A DNA stretch of 55,555 nucleotides, taken from a bacterium (GTDB taxonomy: Bacteria > Bacillota > Clostridia > Lachnospirales > Lachnospiraceae). Both the position numbers and the translations under genes were made by a program. Below are positions 8,924-17,837 of the stretch, in pieces (positions within the stretch are counted from its first letter, which is position 1; every line of letters begins with the position of its first letter). The DNA is taken from the NCBI GenBank assembly GCA_028727105.1, contig JAQYOU010000011.1, forward strand, positions 1-55,555. The letters are read 5' to 3'. Under the pieces are notes generated by a model. The model was given only the letters and a program-made list of their open reading frames with translations, had not been told where the DNA came from and did not search any database.

Positions 8924-9071
8924 GGGGACGCTTCTTCTGCCACGAGTAGCGCCCTTTGCCACGCACGTGGCACACTTCTATTTTATTTATCCACCGCATC
9001 AACAGTCCAAGCATGACAATGGGCGCTCCTCATGACAATGGGCGATGGTCATGGCAAAAGAAACGTCCCTA
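8924..9071. repeat. Dispersed structured repeat, copy B (full element with inverted arms)
   Basis: The left arm begins GGGGACGCTTCTTCTGCC. The right arm, read on the other strand, begins GGGACGTTTCTTTTGCC and carries units ATTGTCATGAGGAGCGCCC and ATTGTCATGC. The arms form a long imperfect inverted repeat around an AT-rich centre (about 8975-9010). The right end is CCCTA, supplying the TAG stop of the following minus-strand gene. The left end stops 13 bp before the udk start. No gene is present inside. Confidence 0.75.
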
Positions 9072-9509
9072 CGTGTTCTCTGGTCTGCGCACGATGATCG
9101 AATAGCTGTTAAACAGCGCCAGCAAAAATGATACCACTATGATCGACGGCTGGTTTGCGACCACTTTTGTAGTGTGGGAATCCACCGCGAACAATCCCAA
9201 CGCCGTCGCAAAAGTAGCCAGTACCACATACATGATCACCGCCATCCACTTCGGGATCATCCGCTTGTCATAGCAAAGCACCTTGGGGATCGCCTCTGCT
9301 GCCAGGCTGACCGGCCATGAAATGATCGCTCCGATCACAAAAAATTCGATCACGCTGCGCAAAGAGCTATACTGAAAGCCAAAGACGCGCATAACCTCAC
9401 CGCCAAAGACGCACATCAGCGCGATCGCTCCGATAAACAAAATGACGGCAACCAAAAATACAAGAAAACTGTCCAGCACATCCTTTAGAATTCTCTTATT
9501 TACATGCAT
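9069..9509 (-). CDS. Small membrane protein, YrvL-family-like
   Basis: A 146-residue protein with about four hydrophobic segments (residues 12-35, 48-68, 85-107, 115-136). The pattern FGFQYSSLRSVIEFFVIGAI resembles the YrvL family of Firmicutes, in which one member is linked to regulation of a small peptide gene in Bacillus. I would call this a likely family match, not a function. AGGAG lies 7-8 bases before the ATG at 9509. A TATGAT box (minus strand, 9530-9535) is a plausible -10. It is divergent from the GH13 gene, and its stop is provided by the repeat element. Confidence 0.6.
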   Translation of the reverse strand: MHVNKRILKDVLDSFLVFLVAVILFIGAIALMCVFGGEVMRVFGFQYSSLRSVIEFFVIGAIISWPVSLAAEAIPKVLCYDKRMIPKWMAVIMYVVLATFATALGLFAVDSHTTKVVANQPSIIVVSFLLALFNSYSIIVRRPENT

Positions 9510-9568
9510 ATTATCACTCCTTTCCTGCTATCATAGCACAATTCCCTATTTTTTTAAACCGATAAAAT

Positions 9569-9597
9569 TTGCATTCACTAAACAGATAGGATATAAT
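9569..9597 (+). promoter_or_regulatory. Promoter of the GH13 gene
   Basis: TTGCAT (9569-9574), 17 bp, TATAAT (9592-9597), with GAGGAGG ahead of the ATG at 9640. Confidence 0.8.
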
Positions 9598-9639
9598 AGA
9601 AAGCGTTTTATGTCAACATTTATGAGGAGGAACAATGTA

Positions 9640-11361
9640 ATGGCTTGGTACGACGAAGCAATCTTTTATCATATCTACCCGTTAGGACTTTGTGATGCAC
9701 CGAAGGAAAACACCTATGCAGCACCGGTACATCGCTTGAATGAGGCCCTTCCCTGGATCGGCCACATCAAAAAGATCGGCTGCAATGCGATCTATATCGG
9801 ACCGCTCTTCGAGTCCGTCGGACACGGCTATGAGACAACAGATTACAAAAAACTGGACAGCCGTTTAGGCGACAATGCAGACCTGACGAATTTTGTAAAG
9901 GAATGTCATGCACAGGGCATCAAGGTCATCTTTGACGGCGTATTCAACCACGTGGGCCGCGACTTTTTTGCATTTAAGGATTTGCAGGCGAACCGTGAAA
10001 ATTCACGCTACCGCGACTGGTTCTGTAATGTGAACTTTGGTGGAAACAACGAATATAACGATGGCTTCTGCTATGAGAACTGGGGCGGCTACAATCTGCT
10101 GGTGAAGCTGAATCAGCACAACCCTGATGTCAAGAATTATATCTGCGATGTGATCCGCTTCTGGGTCAGCGAATTTGATGTAGACGGCATCCGTCTGGAT
10201 GCTGCGGATGTATTGGATTTTGAATATATGCGTATGCTCCGCTCCGTTGCCAACGAGGTAAAGCCGGATTTCTGGCTCATGGGTGAGGTGATTCACGGTG
10301 ATTATACCCGCTGGGTCAACGGTGACACATTGCACGCGGTGACAAATTACGCGCTGCACAAGGCGCTCTACTCCGGCCACAACGACCACAACTATTTTGA
10401 GATCGCACACACGGTGAAGCGGCTCTATGAGATGGGCGGAAATCGTCCCGACGGTCTGAAGCTGTACAATTTTGTGGACAACCATGATGTGGAGCGTATC
10501 TATACAAAGCTGAACAATAAGGCTCATTTTACACCGGTCCATGTACTGCTCTACACACTGCCCGGCGTGCCTTCCATCTATTACGGCTCTGAGTTTGGTA
10601 TAGAGGGAAGAAAAGAGAAGTTTTCTGACGCATCCCTGCGTCCTGCTTTGAAGTATGAGGATTATGCAAATGCGTTAGAGACCAACTCCTTCACACAGCT
10701 GATCGCAGCACTGGGCAAAGCGCGCCAGAGTTCTCCGGAGCTCTCCTACGGCGCTTACCGCGAACTGCTGCTGACAAACCGCCAGTATGCATTTGCAAGA
10801 GAATTAAACGGCAGATCCGCCCTCGTCGCAGTGAACAACGATGACAATGCAGCTGATTTCCATCTAGCTGCATCCGGCTGCTCTTCTTACGTAGGGGCAC
10901 TCTCCGGAAATCGTGTGAATGTAGAGAACGGACAGATCCATGTCACAGTCGGTGCCAATTCCGGCGAGATCTGGCTGCCGATAAAGGATAACTGCTCAGT
11001 GGATACCCCTGAGAAACAGCCCGTTGTACTGAATGTGAGCGATGCAGTGACAGAGGTTCCTCCGTCAAATACACAGGAAGCGCCCGTGCAGACACCCGAT
11101 CCTGTTCCTGAATCGCAGAACGTGCAAGAAACAGCTCCTGCCACTGCGACTCCCGCTCCCGAACCGCAGCCTGCACCGGCTGCTGCTCCGGTTTCAGGCA
11201 ACGACAGCGACGCCTTTGAACGCGGAAAGATCGCAGGCCTTCAGGAAGCGATCCTGGCGATCATGGAGAAAAACGGCCCTGTCACCGATCAGATGCGAAG
11301 AGATGTGGAGGCAAATGTCTATCATGACTCCCTGATCAACTGGGTGAAGAGCTTCCGCTAA
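9640..11361 (+). CDS. GH13 alpha-amylase-family enzyme with Pro-rich linker and helical tail
   Basis: A 573-residue alpha-glucan hydrolase or transglycosidase, close in layout to cyclomaltodextrinase/neopullulanase catalytic domains but without their N-terminal domain. The catalytic set is complete: Asp187 nucleophile in GIRLDAADV, Glu216 acid/base in LMGEVIHGD, and Asp283 in FVDNHDVE, with region I at DGVFNHVG. There is no signal peptide, so it should act in the cytoplasm on imported maltodextrin or glycogen. After the catalytic and C-terminal beta domains come a Pro/Ala/Thr/Glu-rich linker (about 465-524) and a roughly 50-residue helical domain. GAGGAGG sets the start at 9640. It is a single-gene unit with its own promoter and terminator. 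Confidence 0.9.
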   Translation: MAWYDEAIFYHIYPLGLCDAPKENTYAAPVHRLNEALPWIGHIKKIGCNAIYIGPLFESVGHGYETTDYKKLDSRLGDNADLTNFVKECHAQGIKVIFDGVFNHVGRDFFAFKDLQANRENSRYRDWFCNVNFGGNNEYNDGFCYENWGGYNLLVKLNQHNPDVKNYICDVIRFWVSEFDVDGIRLDAADVLDFEYMRMLRSVANEVKPDFWLMGEVIHGDYTRWVNGDTLHAVTNYALHKALYSGHNDHNYFEIAHTVKRLYEMGGNRPDGLKLYNFVDNHDVERIYTKLNNKAHFTPVHVLLYTLPGVPSIYYGSEFGIEGRKEKFSDASLRPALKYEDYANALETNSFTQLIAALGKARQSSPELSYGAYRELLLTNRQYAFARELNGRSALVAVNNDDNAADFHLAASGCSSYVGALSGNRVNVENGQIHVTVGANSGEIWLPIKDNCSVDTPEKQPVVLNVSDAVTEVPPSNTQEAPVQTPDPVPESQNVQETAPATATPAPEPQPAPAAAPVSGNDSDAFERGKIAGLQEAILAIMEKNGPVTDQMRRDVEANVYHDSLINWVKSFR

Positions 11362-11369
11362 TCCAAGAT

Positions 11370-11393
11370 AAAGAAACGTCCGCCGCAAGGCGC
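11370..11393. repeat. Possible fragment of the dispersed repeat
   Basis: AAGAAACGTCCGCCGCAAGG directly after the GH13 stop resembles the end of copy B (AAAAGAAACGTCCC) joined to the GCCGCAAGG unit of copy A. It is short, so chance similarity is possible. Confidence 0.35.
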
Positions 11394-11394
11394 A

Positions 11395-11428
11395 CAAAAA
11401 ATGAGACGCAAAACTGCGTCTCATTTTT
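11395..11428. terminator. Bidirectional terminator between GH13 and NSS genes
   Basis: ATGAGACGCA (11401-11410) and TGCGTCTCAT (11415-11424) form a perfect stem, with A6 before and T5 after. It serves both convergent genes. Confidence 0.9.
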
Positions 11429-11450
11429 ATATGTATAGAAATCGCTCAGA

Positions 11451-12995
11451 CTACTCAGCGTCCTTCCAGACTACCTCAGTCTCCTTGAAGCCCTTCTTTT
11501 CCTTACTCTTTACGATCAGACGAATCCAGATACCGCTTGTAAATACAAGCAGGGAAACGATCCAGCCGGCGATCAGCTCAGCCCCTACAGAATATCCGTA
11601 TACACCGTTCTGTACGACAAACAGGTTATACATATTCCAGCAGAACAGACCGGTCAATAAAACCGGGGAAACATACTTGATGGAAATGTGGAAGCACTTT
11701 TCAGGCATCTTGAAGCCTGTTGTATTTCGGTTGATCTCCTTCACCACCTTATCGGTGCTAAAGCACCAGCCAACAGCAATACACTCTAATACACCGATGA
11801 TGATCAGGTTGATCTGGTTCGTCCAATTGTCCACGATATCCAGCCATGCCAGACCTGCACGTGTTGCATAGACCAGAGAAATCACAGCTGCCACCAGGCA
11901 GATCGCACGAGTCATCTTCTTGTGATCTGTGTGGAACTTGTCTGCCAGTGAAGTGGATACACCCTCAACGATGGAGAATGCAGAGTCGATGGCCAGTGTC
12001 ACGAGCATCAAATAGAAAATGATGCCAAATAATGCATTAAACCAGCCCACACTTGTCAGGTTAACGATGGCCTGCGGATAGATGATAAACGCAGTCGCGA
12101 TACCGGATGCGGAGATATTATCCAGCATTCCTACACCACCCATGGTAGAGAACATAACGATACCGGATAAAATGCTGACTGCCGCATCGCCCACAGCAAT
12201 GATCGTACAGTCCACTGCCACATTGGAATCCTCCTCCAGATAAGAGCCGTAGGCAAACATGATGGCCATACAGATGGACAGACTGTAGAATACCTGTCCG
12301 ATCGCATCGATCCAGAGGCTGGGATCTTTAAATGCAGCCAGCTGCGGAATGAAAAATCTTGCAAGACCCTCTCCTGCGCCGGACATCGTACATCCCTTTA
12401 CAGCCATGATCAGCAATAACAGGACCGGCAAAAATACGGTGTACTTTACAACCTTTCCCACAGACTGCGCGCCGTCACGGATACAATAATACATGAGCAG
12501 CCATGCCACCACCAGCGCGATCAGCACGGGGATCGGAATTGCCCAGTCAGACAATGCATGGGGTACATCCCATGTGGTCTGTGTCAGAGCAGCAAACACA
12601 CCGCTTGCCGCCTCGGAATCTCCGGTCATACCAACAAACTTTAATGCACCGAAGATCATCATCAGCACCCATGCAAATACAACAGAATAATAAGTAACGA
12701 TGACAAACGCATTTGCAGTCGCGGACCAGCCCACAAATTCCATCTTCTTGCTGACACCGCGCATACACTCGCCTGCACCCTTATGTAACTTTCTTGCAAT
12801 GCTGACCTCCATCATTAACAACGGCAGACCCATGACAAACATTGCCACCAGATATACAAGCAAGAACGTTCCTCCGCCATGTTTAGCTGCAAGACCGGGG
12901 AATCTCCATGCATTTCCAAGTCCTACCGCAGAGCCGATCGCAGCAAGAATAAATGTACCACGAGTCGCCCATGTGCTTCGTTTCTTTTCACTCAT
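11451..12995 (-). CDS. Sodium-dependent neurotransmitter:sodium symporter (NSS/LeuT) family transporter
   Basis: A 514-residue Na+-coupled amino-acid-type transporter with the LeuT fold. TM1 shows the family signature AAIGSAVGLGNAWRFPGLAAKHGGGTF, in which the unwound GLGN and the Na+ site residues are intact. About 12 transmembrane segments are visible. TM6 contains the expected Phe/Tyr-rich YSLSICMAIMFAYGSYL stretch. The substrate cannot be given; bacterial members carry amino acids or related compounds. It has its own promoter although it follows the HAD gene by 56 bp. The start is MSEKKRSTW with AAGGGAG upstream. Confidence 0.92.
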   Translation of the reverse strand: MSEKKRSTWATRGTFILAAIGSAVGLGNAWRFPGLAAKHGGGTFLLVYLVAMFVMGLPLLMMEVSIARKLHKGAGECMRGVSKKMEFVGWSATANAFVIVTYYSVVFAWVLMMIFGALKFVGMTGDSEAASGVFAALTQTTWDVPHALSDWAIPIPVLIALVVAWLLMYYCIRDGAQSVGKVVKYTVFLPVLLLLIMAVKGCTMSGAGEGLARFFIPQLAAFKDPSLWIDAIGQVFYSLSICMAIMFAYGSYLEEDSNVAVDCTIIAVGDAAVSILSGIVMFSTMGGVGMLDNISASGIATAFIIYPQAIVNLTSVGWFNALFGIIFYLMLVTLAIDSAFSIVEGVSTSLADKFHTDHKKMTRAICLVAAVISLVYATRAGLAWLDIVDNWTNQINLIIIGVLECIAVGWCFSTDKVVKEINRNTTGFKMPEKCFHISIKYVSPVLLTGLFCWNMYNLFVVQNGVYGYSVGAELIAGWIVSLLVFTSGIWIRLIVKSKEKKGFKETEVVWKDAE

Positions 12996-13036
12996 AACTA
13001 ATACTCCCTTTCTTCATTATTGTAAAGCGATAGCCC

Positions 13037-13066
13037 ATTATAGCACAAAACTTATAAGGTGTGCAA
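13037..13066 (-). promoter_or_regulatory. NSS transporter promoter
   Basis: Minus strand TTGCAC (13061-13066), 18 bp, TATAAT (13037-13042). The -35 lies within the last codons of the upstream HAD gene. Confidence 0.65.
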
Positions 13067-13741
13067 CAATTCCGGCAAATCTTTTAGACGAAAAATTTCA
13101 TGATCTGCCGGTATTTCCGGCACTGCAGGCTTCTTTTTCGGGTTAAACCAGATCGTCCGCACGCCGGCGTTGATCCCGCCTAAAATATCAGACGTCAGCG
13201 AATCTCCCACGATCACCGCCTGTGCAGGATCAAAATCCGGGATCTTCGCAAAAGCAAGATCAAAAAAGCGCTTATCCGGCTTTTCCACCCCCAGCACCTC
13301 CGAAATGAAAATGCCATCAAAATAACGGCCGATGCCGGACTTTCCAAGCCTGCCCTGCTGTACGGACAGATTTCCGTTTGACACGAGAAACATGCGATAG
13401 GTGCCATACAGCTCCTCTAACAGCTCCGGCGCGCCCTCCATATAGTGAAAATCCTCCGCCAGACGCTCATGATAGATCCGTGCTGCTGCCAAAGCCTGCT
13501 CCTTCTCATAACCCAGTTCCGCAAACAAAAGCTCAAACCGCCGTCTTTTCACCTGCTCACGTGTGATCTCACCGCGCTCTAAGGCCTTCCACTGCGCCAG
13601 GTTGATCTCACTGTAGCGGGCGCGCACCACATCATCCACCGGAAGCTGCAGGGCGGCAAACGTCTTATCCAATGCGACACGCTCATCTGCATGAAAGTCA
13701 AACAGCGTATCATCCAGATCAAATAACACATCCTTAACCAT
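13052..13741 (-). CDS. HAD-superfamily noncanonical pyrimidine nucleotidase (YjjG type)
   Basis: A 229-residue HAD hydrolase. The nucleophile/acid pair is Asp8 and Asp10 in FDLDDTLFDF, a helical cap follows, then VSNGN (motif II), KPDKRFF (motif III Lys) and VGDSLTSDILGG (motif IV). The FDLDDTLFDF opening and the VEKPDKRFFDLAF pattern fit the YjjG family, which dephosphorylates (d)UMP, dTMP and damaged pyrimidine nucleotides as house-cleaning. The start at 13741 is preceded by AGGAG; an upstream TTG is ignored. It lies 48 bp after the MocR gene, probably in the same transcript. Confidence 0.88.
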   Translation of the reverse strand: MVKDVLFDLDDTLFDFHADERVALDKTFAALQLPVDDVVRARYSEINLAQWKALERGEITREQVKRRRFELLFAELGYEKEQALAAARIYHERLAEDFHYMEGAPELLEELYGTYRMFLVSNGNLSVQQGRLGKSGIGRYFDGIFISEVLGVEKPDKRFFDLAFAKIPDFDPAQAVIVGDSLTSDILGGINAGVRTIWFNPKKKPAVPEIPADHEIFRLKDLPELLHTL

Positions 13742-13789
13742 ATTCTTTTCTCCTAATATACTTGCCAATTACGTCCAAAGCCAAAGCAC

Positions 13790-15214
13790 TCAGGATCCTG
13801 CATCCAAAAGCCCGTCCAGCACTGCCAGGCCCTCCGACAATTCCTTCTCGGACAGTCCTCCAAAGCCCAAAAGAAGCGTGACCGGCTCTGTCTGTTCCAC
13901 CGGTCCGATCCGGTAGCTGTTCATGCCATACACACGCACGCCCTTTTGCAGGGCAGCTTCCAGAAGCTCTTCTTCCGTACATGCACAGGACACCTCCACC
14001 ACCAGATGCAGCCCGGCATTCTCGCCCCGGACCTTCTTTACCCACGGCCTCTGTTTCAATTCCTTCAGCAAAAAGTCATGCTTTGCTTTGTAGACCCGGC
14101 GCATGCGGTTTAAATGCCGCTCAAAATCACCACTCTGCATAAAACGGCAGACGGCCAGCTGCTGCTGCGTCGGTACGGTGGAAGAATAAAAATCAAACTG
14201 CTCGTAAAACCGCTCACTCAAATGTCTGGGCAAAACCATATAACTCATACGAAGCGCCGGTGAGATACTTTTGGAAAACGTACCAAAATAGATCACCCGG
14301 TCATCCTGATCCCCGCTCTGCAGCGACGGGATCGGTTTTCCCACATAGCGGAACTCACTGTCATGGTCGTCCTCGATAATGTAGCGTCCCTCTGCTGCTT
14401 TCGCCCAGTCCAAAAGCTCCTGCCTGCGGGAAAAAGGCATGACCGCTCCCACCGGGAACTGATGGGACGGCATCACATAGACCACATCCACCGGACCCCG
14501 GTCCAGTGATCCACAGCACAGACCATCCTCATCCATTTCACCCACACGCACCTGACAGCCGGCCCGACATAACACATGATAGGCCTGCAGGTAAGTAGGG
14601 TTTTCCATTACTACCGAACGGCCGCCTCCCAGTATCTGCACAAGAAGCAATAACAGATATTCATTTCCGGCGCCCACCAGGATCTGCTCCGGAGTGCAAT
14701 GCACACCGCGCGCATGGTACAGATAATTGGCGATCGTCTCCCTCAGGCTGTGGTCTCCTGCCGCCTCCCGAGCTACCAGGATATCGGTGATCTCATCGAA
14801 AACCTCCCGGTTTCTCTTTTTCCACGTATTGTAGGGAAACTGCGCAGAATCTACCGCAAAAGGCGAAAAATCAATACGGACGCTACAGGGCGGTGCTTCC
14901 TTTTGTGCTTTTCCCGTAGCTTCCCCTTCAGCAGATGTTTTTGCGCCGGAGATGCCGGAATACAGATTGCTCAGATCGCACACGAAAAAGCCGCTTCCGG
15001 CTCTCGACTGAATATATCCTTCGGATACCAGCTGAGAATAAGCCAGATCCACCGTAAAGCGGCTCACATTCAGATTTGCTGCCAATAAACGAGTGGACGG
15101 CAGTTTTTCCCCGAAGGAAATCTTGCCGTCCTCAATATCGCGTTTGATCGACAGATAGATCTGCTCATATAAAGATGTTTTCCCGGATTGCAGTGCAATC
15201 ATCAAATCTTTCAT
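13790..15214 (-). CDS. MocR-family regulator (GntR HTH fused to aminotransferase fold)
   Basis: A 474-residue PLP-binding transcription factor. Residues about 10-80 form a GntR winged helix (LPSTRLLAANLNVSRFTV). From about 110 a class-I aminotransferase fold follows, with VYVMPSHQFPVGAVMP, IEDDHDSEFRY, and the PLP lysine in FGTFSKSISPALR. Relatives include PdxR (vitamin B6) and GabR. The target is unknown, and no pdx genes are adjacent. The ATG comes one base after the stop of the DUF2225 gene (TGATATG), so translation is coupled. An alternative start six codons upstream would overlap that gene. Confidence 0.9.
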   Translation of the reverse strand: MKDLMIALQSGKTSLYEQIYLSIKRDIEDGKISFGEKLPSTRLLAANLNVSRFTVDLAYSQLVSEGYIQSRAGSGFFVCDLSNLYSGISGAKTSAEGEATGKAQKEAPPCSVRIDFSPFAVDSAQFPYNTWKKRNREVFDEITDILVAREAAGDHSLRETIANYLYHARGVHCTPEQILVGAGNEYLLLLLVQILGGGRSVVMENPTYLQAYHVLCRAGCQVRVGEMDEDGLCCGSLDRGPVDVVYVMPSHQFPVGAVMPFSRRQELLDWAKAAEGRYIIEDDHDSEFRYVGKPIPSLQSGDQDDRVIYFGTFSKSISPALRMSYMVLPRHLSERFYEQFDFYSSTVPTQQQLAVCRFMQSGDFERHLNRMRRVYKAKHDFLLKELKQRPWVKKVRGENAGLHLVVEVSCACTEEELLEAALQKGVRVYGMNSYRIGPVEQTEPVTLLLGFGGLSEKELSEGLAVLDGLLDAGS

Positions 15215-15215
15215 A

Positions 15216-15980
15216 TCACTTTTTCTTCGCACGAATGATCTTTATGATCTCATCCTTCAGCTCCAGTGCACGATCCTTCACATTTCTGGAGGCTGATGAG
15301 GTGGTCAGCACAGAGCCGATCAGCTTTGCAGAAACCTCCAGCTTTCCAAAATAAAACGCCATATACGCAAGAATATACTCCAGCGTCGGCTGATTCAGTC
15401 CCGCGATGGGGAACATCTCATTCATCATTGCCTGCTGAAATCCCTCAAATGCAGCCAGATAATGCTCATCCGCCTGCTCGTGACAGCTTTTGACCTCCTG
15501 CTCCCGAAGCTCATCGATGTTGATCTTCTCTGCTTCCTTCTCCTTTTCACGGAGCAGCCATGCCATCAGCATGTGCAGATATGCTTTTTCGCCGTCCTTT
15601 GCAAGCTTCGCCTCCGCACACTGCAGCGCAAGCTCATGCATGCGGATCGCCTGATCATAGGAATAGCTTGTCCAGCCCGAGCGATCCTCCGGAAGCACGT
15701 GCACGCACACCTGCTCCTTGATGTTGTTGATCTGTCTGGAAGAAAGATGGGAAAACGCGCTGTGCATCGCGCTGTAACCACAGTTCGGGCAGGAACAGAT
15801 GCCATATTTAAGCGTGTCAATGTGCTCGTAACGGGGGCGGAGATCCTTATCGGATTCCAGACGTCTGGCACGGTTTGATTTTAAAACCTTGATTGTAAAA
15901 GGCTTATCACATACCACACAGGTCATTTTTTTATCAAAGATAAATTCCTCGTCCGTGTGCTGTGTTCCAGGCATCGCCAT
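15216..15980 (-). CDS. DUF2225 zinc-ribbon protein
   Basis: A 254-residue cytoplasmic protein of unknown function. Two Cys pairs (CVVC at about 21-24 and CSCPNC near 60-65) would bind Zn. The rest is helical with TPR-like Ala/Leu-rich repeats (about 95-250) and a Lys-rich C-terminus. It matches the DUF2225 family of Firmicutes. AAGGAGG sets the ATG at 15980. It sits between glnS (17 bp) and the MocR gene (1 bp), so the three are probably one operon. Confidence 0.85.
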   Translation of the reverse strand: MAMPGTQHTDEEFIFDKKMTCVVCDKPFTIKVLKSNRARRLESDKDLRPRYEHIDTLKYGICSCPNCGYSAMHSAFSHLSSRQINNIKEQVCVHVLPEDRSGWTSYSYDQAIRMHELALQCAEAKLAKDGEKAYLHMLMAWLLREKEKEAEKINIDELREQEVKSCHEQADEHYLAAFEGFQQAMMNEMFPIAGLNQPTLEYILAYMAFYFGKLEVSAKLIGSVLTTSSASRNVKDRALELKDEIIKIIRAKKK

Positions 15981-15997
15981 AATGTTATCCTCCTTAA

Positions 15998-17668
15998 TTA
16001 ATCTGCCTTCGGCAGCTTGAAGGAGCTCTTTAAGGATACGATGCGGTTGAATACCGGTGCGCCCTCTTTGGAGTCCTTATAATCGGTACAGAAAAATCCG
16101 TTGCGGACAAACTGGAAGCTGTCGTACGCCTTCGCCTCGGCAAGCGCAGGCTCCACATAACAGTCTTCCAATACCGTTAAGGAATTGGGATTTAAGTTCA
16201 GGCTGCCATCCTCGTTGTAAACACCCAGCTCCTCGTCCACGATATTTTCGTACAGACGGACAGTTACCTTCTTTGCGGTCGGTGCAGCCACCCAGTGGAT
16301 GGTGCCTTTTACCTTGCGTCCGTCCGGACTGTTTCCGCCCTTGGAAGCAGGATCATAGGTACAGTGGATCTCTGTGATCTTACCGTTCTCATCCTTCTTA
16401 AAGTCTACGCACTTTACAAAATAAGCGTTCATCAGACGTACTTCGTTTCCGGGGAACAGGCGGAAATATTTTTTCGGCGGCTCCTCCATGAAATCCTCGC
16501 GCTCAATATACAATTCTCTTGAAAAAGGAACCTCACGGCTGCCCAGCTCCTCGTTTTCCTGGTTGTTTGCCACGGTAAGCATCTCCACCTGATCTTCGGG
16601 ATAATTGTCGATGATCAGCTTGACTGGATCTAAGATCGCCATCATACGGGGACGCTTTGCCTTTAAGTCCTCACGGATACAGTATTCCAGCGCCGCATAA
16701 TCAGCTGTGGAATTCGCCTTTGAAACGCCGCACATATCTACAAACATCCGGATGGATTCCGGTGTAAATCCACGTCTGCGAAGTCCTGAGATGGAAACCA
16801 GTCTCGGATCATCCCATCCGTCCACAATGCCGTCCTCTACCAGCTTCTTGATGTAACGCTTACCGGTAACGACATTTTTCAGATACATCTTTGCAAATTC
16901 GATCTGTTTCGGCGGTTTCTCATATTCCAGCTCACGTACCACCCAGTCATAAAGAGGTCTGTGATCCTCAAACTCCAGTGTGCACAGAGAATGAGTGACA
17001 CCCTCGATGGCATCCTCGATCGGATGCGCAAAATCATACATCGGGTAAATGCACCAGGTATCACCGGTATTGTGATGTGTCATATGTGCCACACGGTAGA
17101 TGACCGGATCACGCATGTTCATATTCGGTGATGCCATGTCGATCTTGGCACGCAGTACCTTGGAGCCATCTTCAAACTTTCCGTTCTTCATATCCTCAAA
17201 CAGCGCCAGATTTTCTTCGATGCTGCGGTCACAGCTGGGATCCTGTTTGCCCGGCTCCTCAAGGGTTCCGCGATACTCACGGATCTGCTCTGCAGACAGA
17301 TCGGAAACATAGGCTTTTCCCTTTTTGATCAGCTTGATCGCTGCTTCATACATCTGCGGGAAATAATTGGATGCGAAAAAGAGACGATCCTCCCAGTCCG
17401 CTCCCAGCCACTTGACATCTGCCTTGATGGACTCCACAAATTCAGACTTTTCCTTTGTCGGATTCGTATCATCAAAACGCATGTTGAATTTTCCGCCGTA
17501 TTTCTGTGCCATTCCATAGTTTAAGAGAATGGACTTTGCATGTCCGATATGAAGATATCCGTTGGGCTCCGGCGGGAAACGGGTACAAACGGCATCGCAT
17601 TTGCCCTCAGCCAGATCCTCCTCAATGATTCGTTCAATAAAATTTTTGGAAACTACTTCATTTTCCAT
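15998..17668 (-). CDS. glnS: Glutaminyl-tRNA synthetase
   Basis: Class-I synthetase of 556 residues charging tRNA-Gln. The HIGH motif is in [15 protein letters not shown], and the GlnRS-specific WDDPRL and [10 protein letters not shown] region follows. The C-terminal anticodon-binding beta barrels include the typical FFCTDYKDS near the end. The KMSKS position reads VVTGKR, so Met-Ser is replaced by Thr-Gly while the Lys is kept. GlnRS is absent from many Firmicutes, which use GatCAB; its presence is common in some clostridial families, probably by ancient transfer. AGGAGG is nine bases before the ATG. Confidence 0.95.
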   Translation of the reverse strand: MENEVVSKNFIERIIEEDLAEGKCDAVCTRFPPEPNGYLHIGHAKSILLNYGMAQKYGGKFNMRFDDTNPTKEKSEFVESIKADVKWLGADWEDRLFFASNYFPQMYEAAIKLIKKGKAYVSDLSAEQIREYRGTLEEPGKQDPSCDRSIEENLALFEDMKNGKFEDGSKVLRAKIDMASPNMNMRDPVIYRVAHMTHHNTGDTWCIYPMYDFAHPIEDAIEGVTHSLCTLEFEDHRPLYDWVVRELEYEKPPKQIEFAKMYLKNVVTGKRYIKKLVEDGIVDGWDDPRLVSISGLRRRGFTPESIRMFVDMCGVSKANSTADYAALEYCIREDLKAKRPRMMAILDPVKLIIDNYPEDQVEMLTVANNQENEELGSREVPFSRELYIEREDFMEEPPKKYFRLFPGNEVRLMNAYFVKCVDFKKDENGKITEIHCTYDPASKGGNSPDGRKVKGTIHWVAAPTAKKVTVRLYENIVDEELGVYNEDGSLNLNPNSLTVLEDCYVEPALAEAKAYDSFQFVRNGFFCTDYKDSKEGAPVFNRIVSLKSSFKLPKAD

Positions 17669-17763
17669 TTTTATGTCCTCCTCTCATTTTTGTTTTCAAC
17701 ACCTGCAGAACCTGCCGCTGGCAGCTTCTTACGGATGCCAGGCAACAAAAATGACCTCTTTTC

Positions 17764-17792
17764 AGTGTACCGAAAAAAGGCCATTCCGTCAA
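17764..17792 (-). promoter_or_regulatory. glnS promoter
   Basis: Minus strand TTGACG (17787-17792), 17 bp, TACACT (17764-17769). It overlaps an imperfect hairpin (17744-17785) that may terminate transcription from the upstream rhomboid-like gene. The roughly 90 nt leader shows no T-box. Confidence 0.65.
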
Positions 17793-17837
17793 TTGCTTTT
17801 CACAAATTCAGTTTTTATTTAACCTGCCGCAAAGCTG

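Noticed and set aside
8912..8962. Extended N-terminus for uridine kinase
   Set aside because: The extra codons come from the dispersed repeat and the internal ATG has AAAGGAGAA directly upstream.
17669..17760. Possible T-box leader for glnS
   Set aside because: No GGGTGGNACC element, no specifier loop; the leader is under 100 nt.
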